A DNA stretch of 8,219 nucleotides, from positions 1-8,219 of the forward strand of contig JBDTCD010000011.1 in the NCBI GenBank assembly GCA_039923755.1. The letters run 5' to 3'. The notes under the pieces are model-generated. The model was given only the letters and a program-made list of their open reading frames with translations, had not been told where the DNA came from and searched no databases. The position numbers and the translations under genes are program-made. Positions 7,360 through 8,219 of the stretch are shown one piece after another; the first letter of the stretch is position 1; each line of letters starts with the position of its first letter. This DNA comes from Terrimesophilobacter sp039923755. GTDB lineage: Bacteria; Actinomycetota; Actinomycetes; Actinomycetales; Microbacteriaceae.

Positions 7360-8219
7360 TTAGTTGATGCGCTTGTGGTGGTTGGTTGCGTCGTACTGGA
7401 AGATACCGATGGTCGCTTCCGTCGGGTCGCCGGCGCTGTCGAACTTGATGCCACCGGAGTAGCCGTCATAGTCCACAACTCCGCCGCCATTGATGATGGT
7501 AGCCGCCGACTTGAAGTCGGTTGCCTTCTTGCCATTGCCGGAGCCTCCGGAGACTTCCTGCATCTTGGACGCGATGTCCTTGCCCTTGACGGACTTGGCA
7601 GCAAGCGCGGCGAGTGCGACCAGGATAACGGCGTCATACGACTCAGCCGCATAGCTGAAGTCCTCGCCCATGTCCTTGCCGTTATTGGCTTCCGAGTACG
7701 CAGCCTTGACTCGCTTCTGGAAGTCGTCGGTGAGCACGGGGCCGGGGGTCGTACCCTTGGCACCGGTCATCACGCCTGCCGGGAGTTGGTCACCGTACTG
7801 CTTGAGGTTTCCATCAACCAGGTAGAGCTTGCTGGTGTCGAACCCGGCCGCCTTGAGTGCGGGGATGATCGTGATGGCCTCATCGAAGGTGATGAGAGCG
7901 ATCGCGTCCGGCTTCTGCGCCATCACTGACGAGATCTGCGACGTGAAGGTGGTGTCACCCGTGTTGTAGAACTCGGTAGCAACTACCTTGCCGCCCGCCG
8001 CCGTGAACGTCTTGTCGGTGACCTTCTGGAGGCCGGTGCCGTAGGCGTCGTTGATGGCGATGATTCCGAGAGTGCTGGCACCATCGGCAGCAATCAGGTT
8101 TCCGAGAACCTCACCCTGGAGGAGGTCCGACGGAGCTGTACGCCAGTACAGGTTGTCATCTTTCCACGTGGTGAAGTCCGGCGAGGTGTTGGCCGGTGAG
8201 ATCTCCAGGACGCCCGCAC
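7360..8219 (-). CDS. Branched-chain amino acid type ABC transporter substrate-binding protein, LivJ/LivK-like (5' end off window)
   Basis: An extracytoplasmic solute-binding protein of the type 1 periplasmic-binding fold (Peripla_BP_6 family), expected to deliver substrate to the LivHMGF channel. The visible 285 C-terminal residues form one open frame from the window edge to the TAA at 7360-7362. An ATG at 7924-7926 is internal, because family sequence continues upstream of it. Family-like segments include EISPANTSPDF near the visible start, LGIIAINDAYGTG, YNTGDTTFTSQISSVMAQKPDAI around the middle, FSYAAESYDAVILVALA, and near the end VVDYDGYSGGIKFDSAGDPTEATIGIFQY. That last segment is the usual binding-protein C-terminus. 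The missing N-terminus, roughly 100-130 residues, should hold the signal or lipoprotein peptide. The gene faces the permease operon convergently, so it must have its own promoter to the right. The ligand cannot be inferred. Confidence 0.93.
   Translation of the reverse strand, partial: AGVLEISPANTSPDFTTWKDDNLYWRTAPSDLLQGEVLGNLIAADGASTLGIIAINDAYGTGLQKVTDKTFTAAGGKVVATEFYNTGDTTFTSQISSVMAQKPDAIALITFDEAITIIPALKAAGFDTSKLYLVDGNLKQYGDQLPAGVMTGAKGTTPGPVLTDDFQKRVKAAYSEANNGKDMGEDFSYAAESYDAVILVALAALAAKSVKGKDIASKMQEVSGGSGNGKKATDFKSAATIINGGGVVDYDGYSGGIKFDSAGDPTEATIGIFQYDATNHHKRIN

Noticed and set aside
7360..7926. A shorter binding protein starting at the ATG at 7924-7926
   Set aside because: The same frame stays open to the window edge and encodes typical family sequence upstream, so this ATG is internal.
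7321..7929. A 202-codon open frame on the plus strand opposite the binding-protein gene
   Set aside because: It starts inside the terminator hairpin and mirrors the binding protein codon for codon.

Overview
The window looks like chromosomal DNA from a high-GC Gram-positive bacterium, most likely an actinomycete of the Microbacteriaceae type. This is inferred from GC-rich codon third positions, GTG starts, strong GGAGG-type ribosome sites, the style of the IMP dehydrogenase N-terminus, and an actinobacterial LivHMGF set. I could not run any search, so the taxonomy is a judgement. Coding density is high and the gene order is clean. I see no mobile element, tRNA, rRNA or CRISPR array.

Left part (about 1-3141, minus strand). 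guaB (IMP dehydrogenase, complete, 500 residues) is followed 23 bases later, on the same strand, by a two-cassette ABC-F ATPase. The ABC-F gene runs off the left edge, with only its last few residues missing. The pair is probably co-transcribed from a promoter in the 217-base divergent gap at 3142-3358.

Centre (3359-7281, plus strand). A four-gene operon encodes the membrane and motor parts of a branched-chain amino acid type (HAAT family) ABC importer: permeases livH and livM, then ATPases livG and livF. The genes are packed with an 8-base gap, an 11-base overlap and a 4-base GTGA overlap, so translation is probably coupled. The LivH-type permease is unusual because it begins with a signal peptide and a beta-rich domain of about 95 residues outside the membrane, placed before the transmembrane part.

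Right part (7360-8219, minus strand). A solute-binding protein of the LivJ/LivK type faces the operon convergently. Its N-terminal third lies beyond the right edge. A perfect 12-bp hairpin at 7309-7336 separates the two and probably ends transcription from both sides.

Together, the binding protein captures an amino acid (or related amide) outside the cell, LivH and LivM form the channel, and LivG and LivF hydrolyse ATP. The substrate cannot be read from the sequence. I found no clearly undescribed system. The most notable points are the extracytoplasmic domain on LivH, the binding protein encoded on the opposite strand, and the non-standard Walker B motifs in the ABC-F protein.
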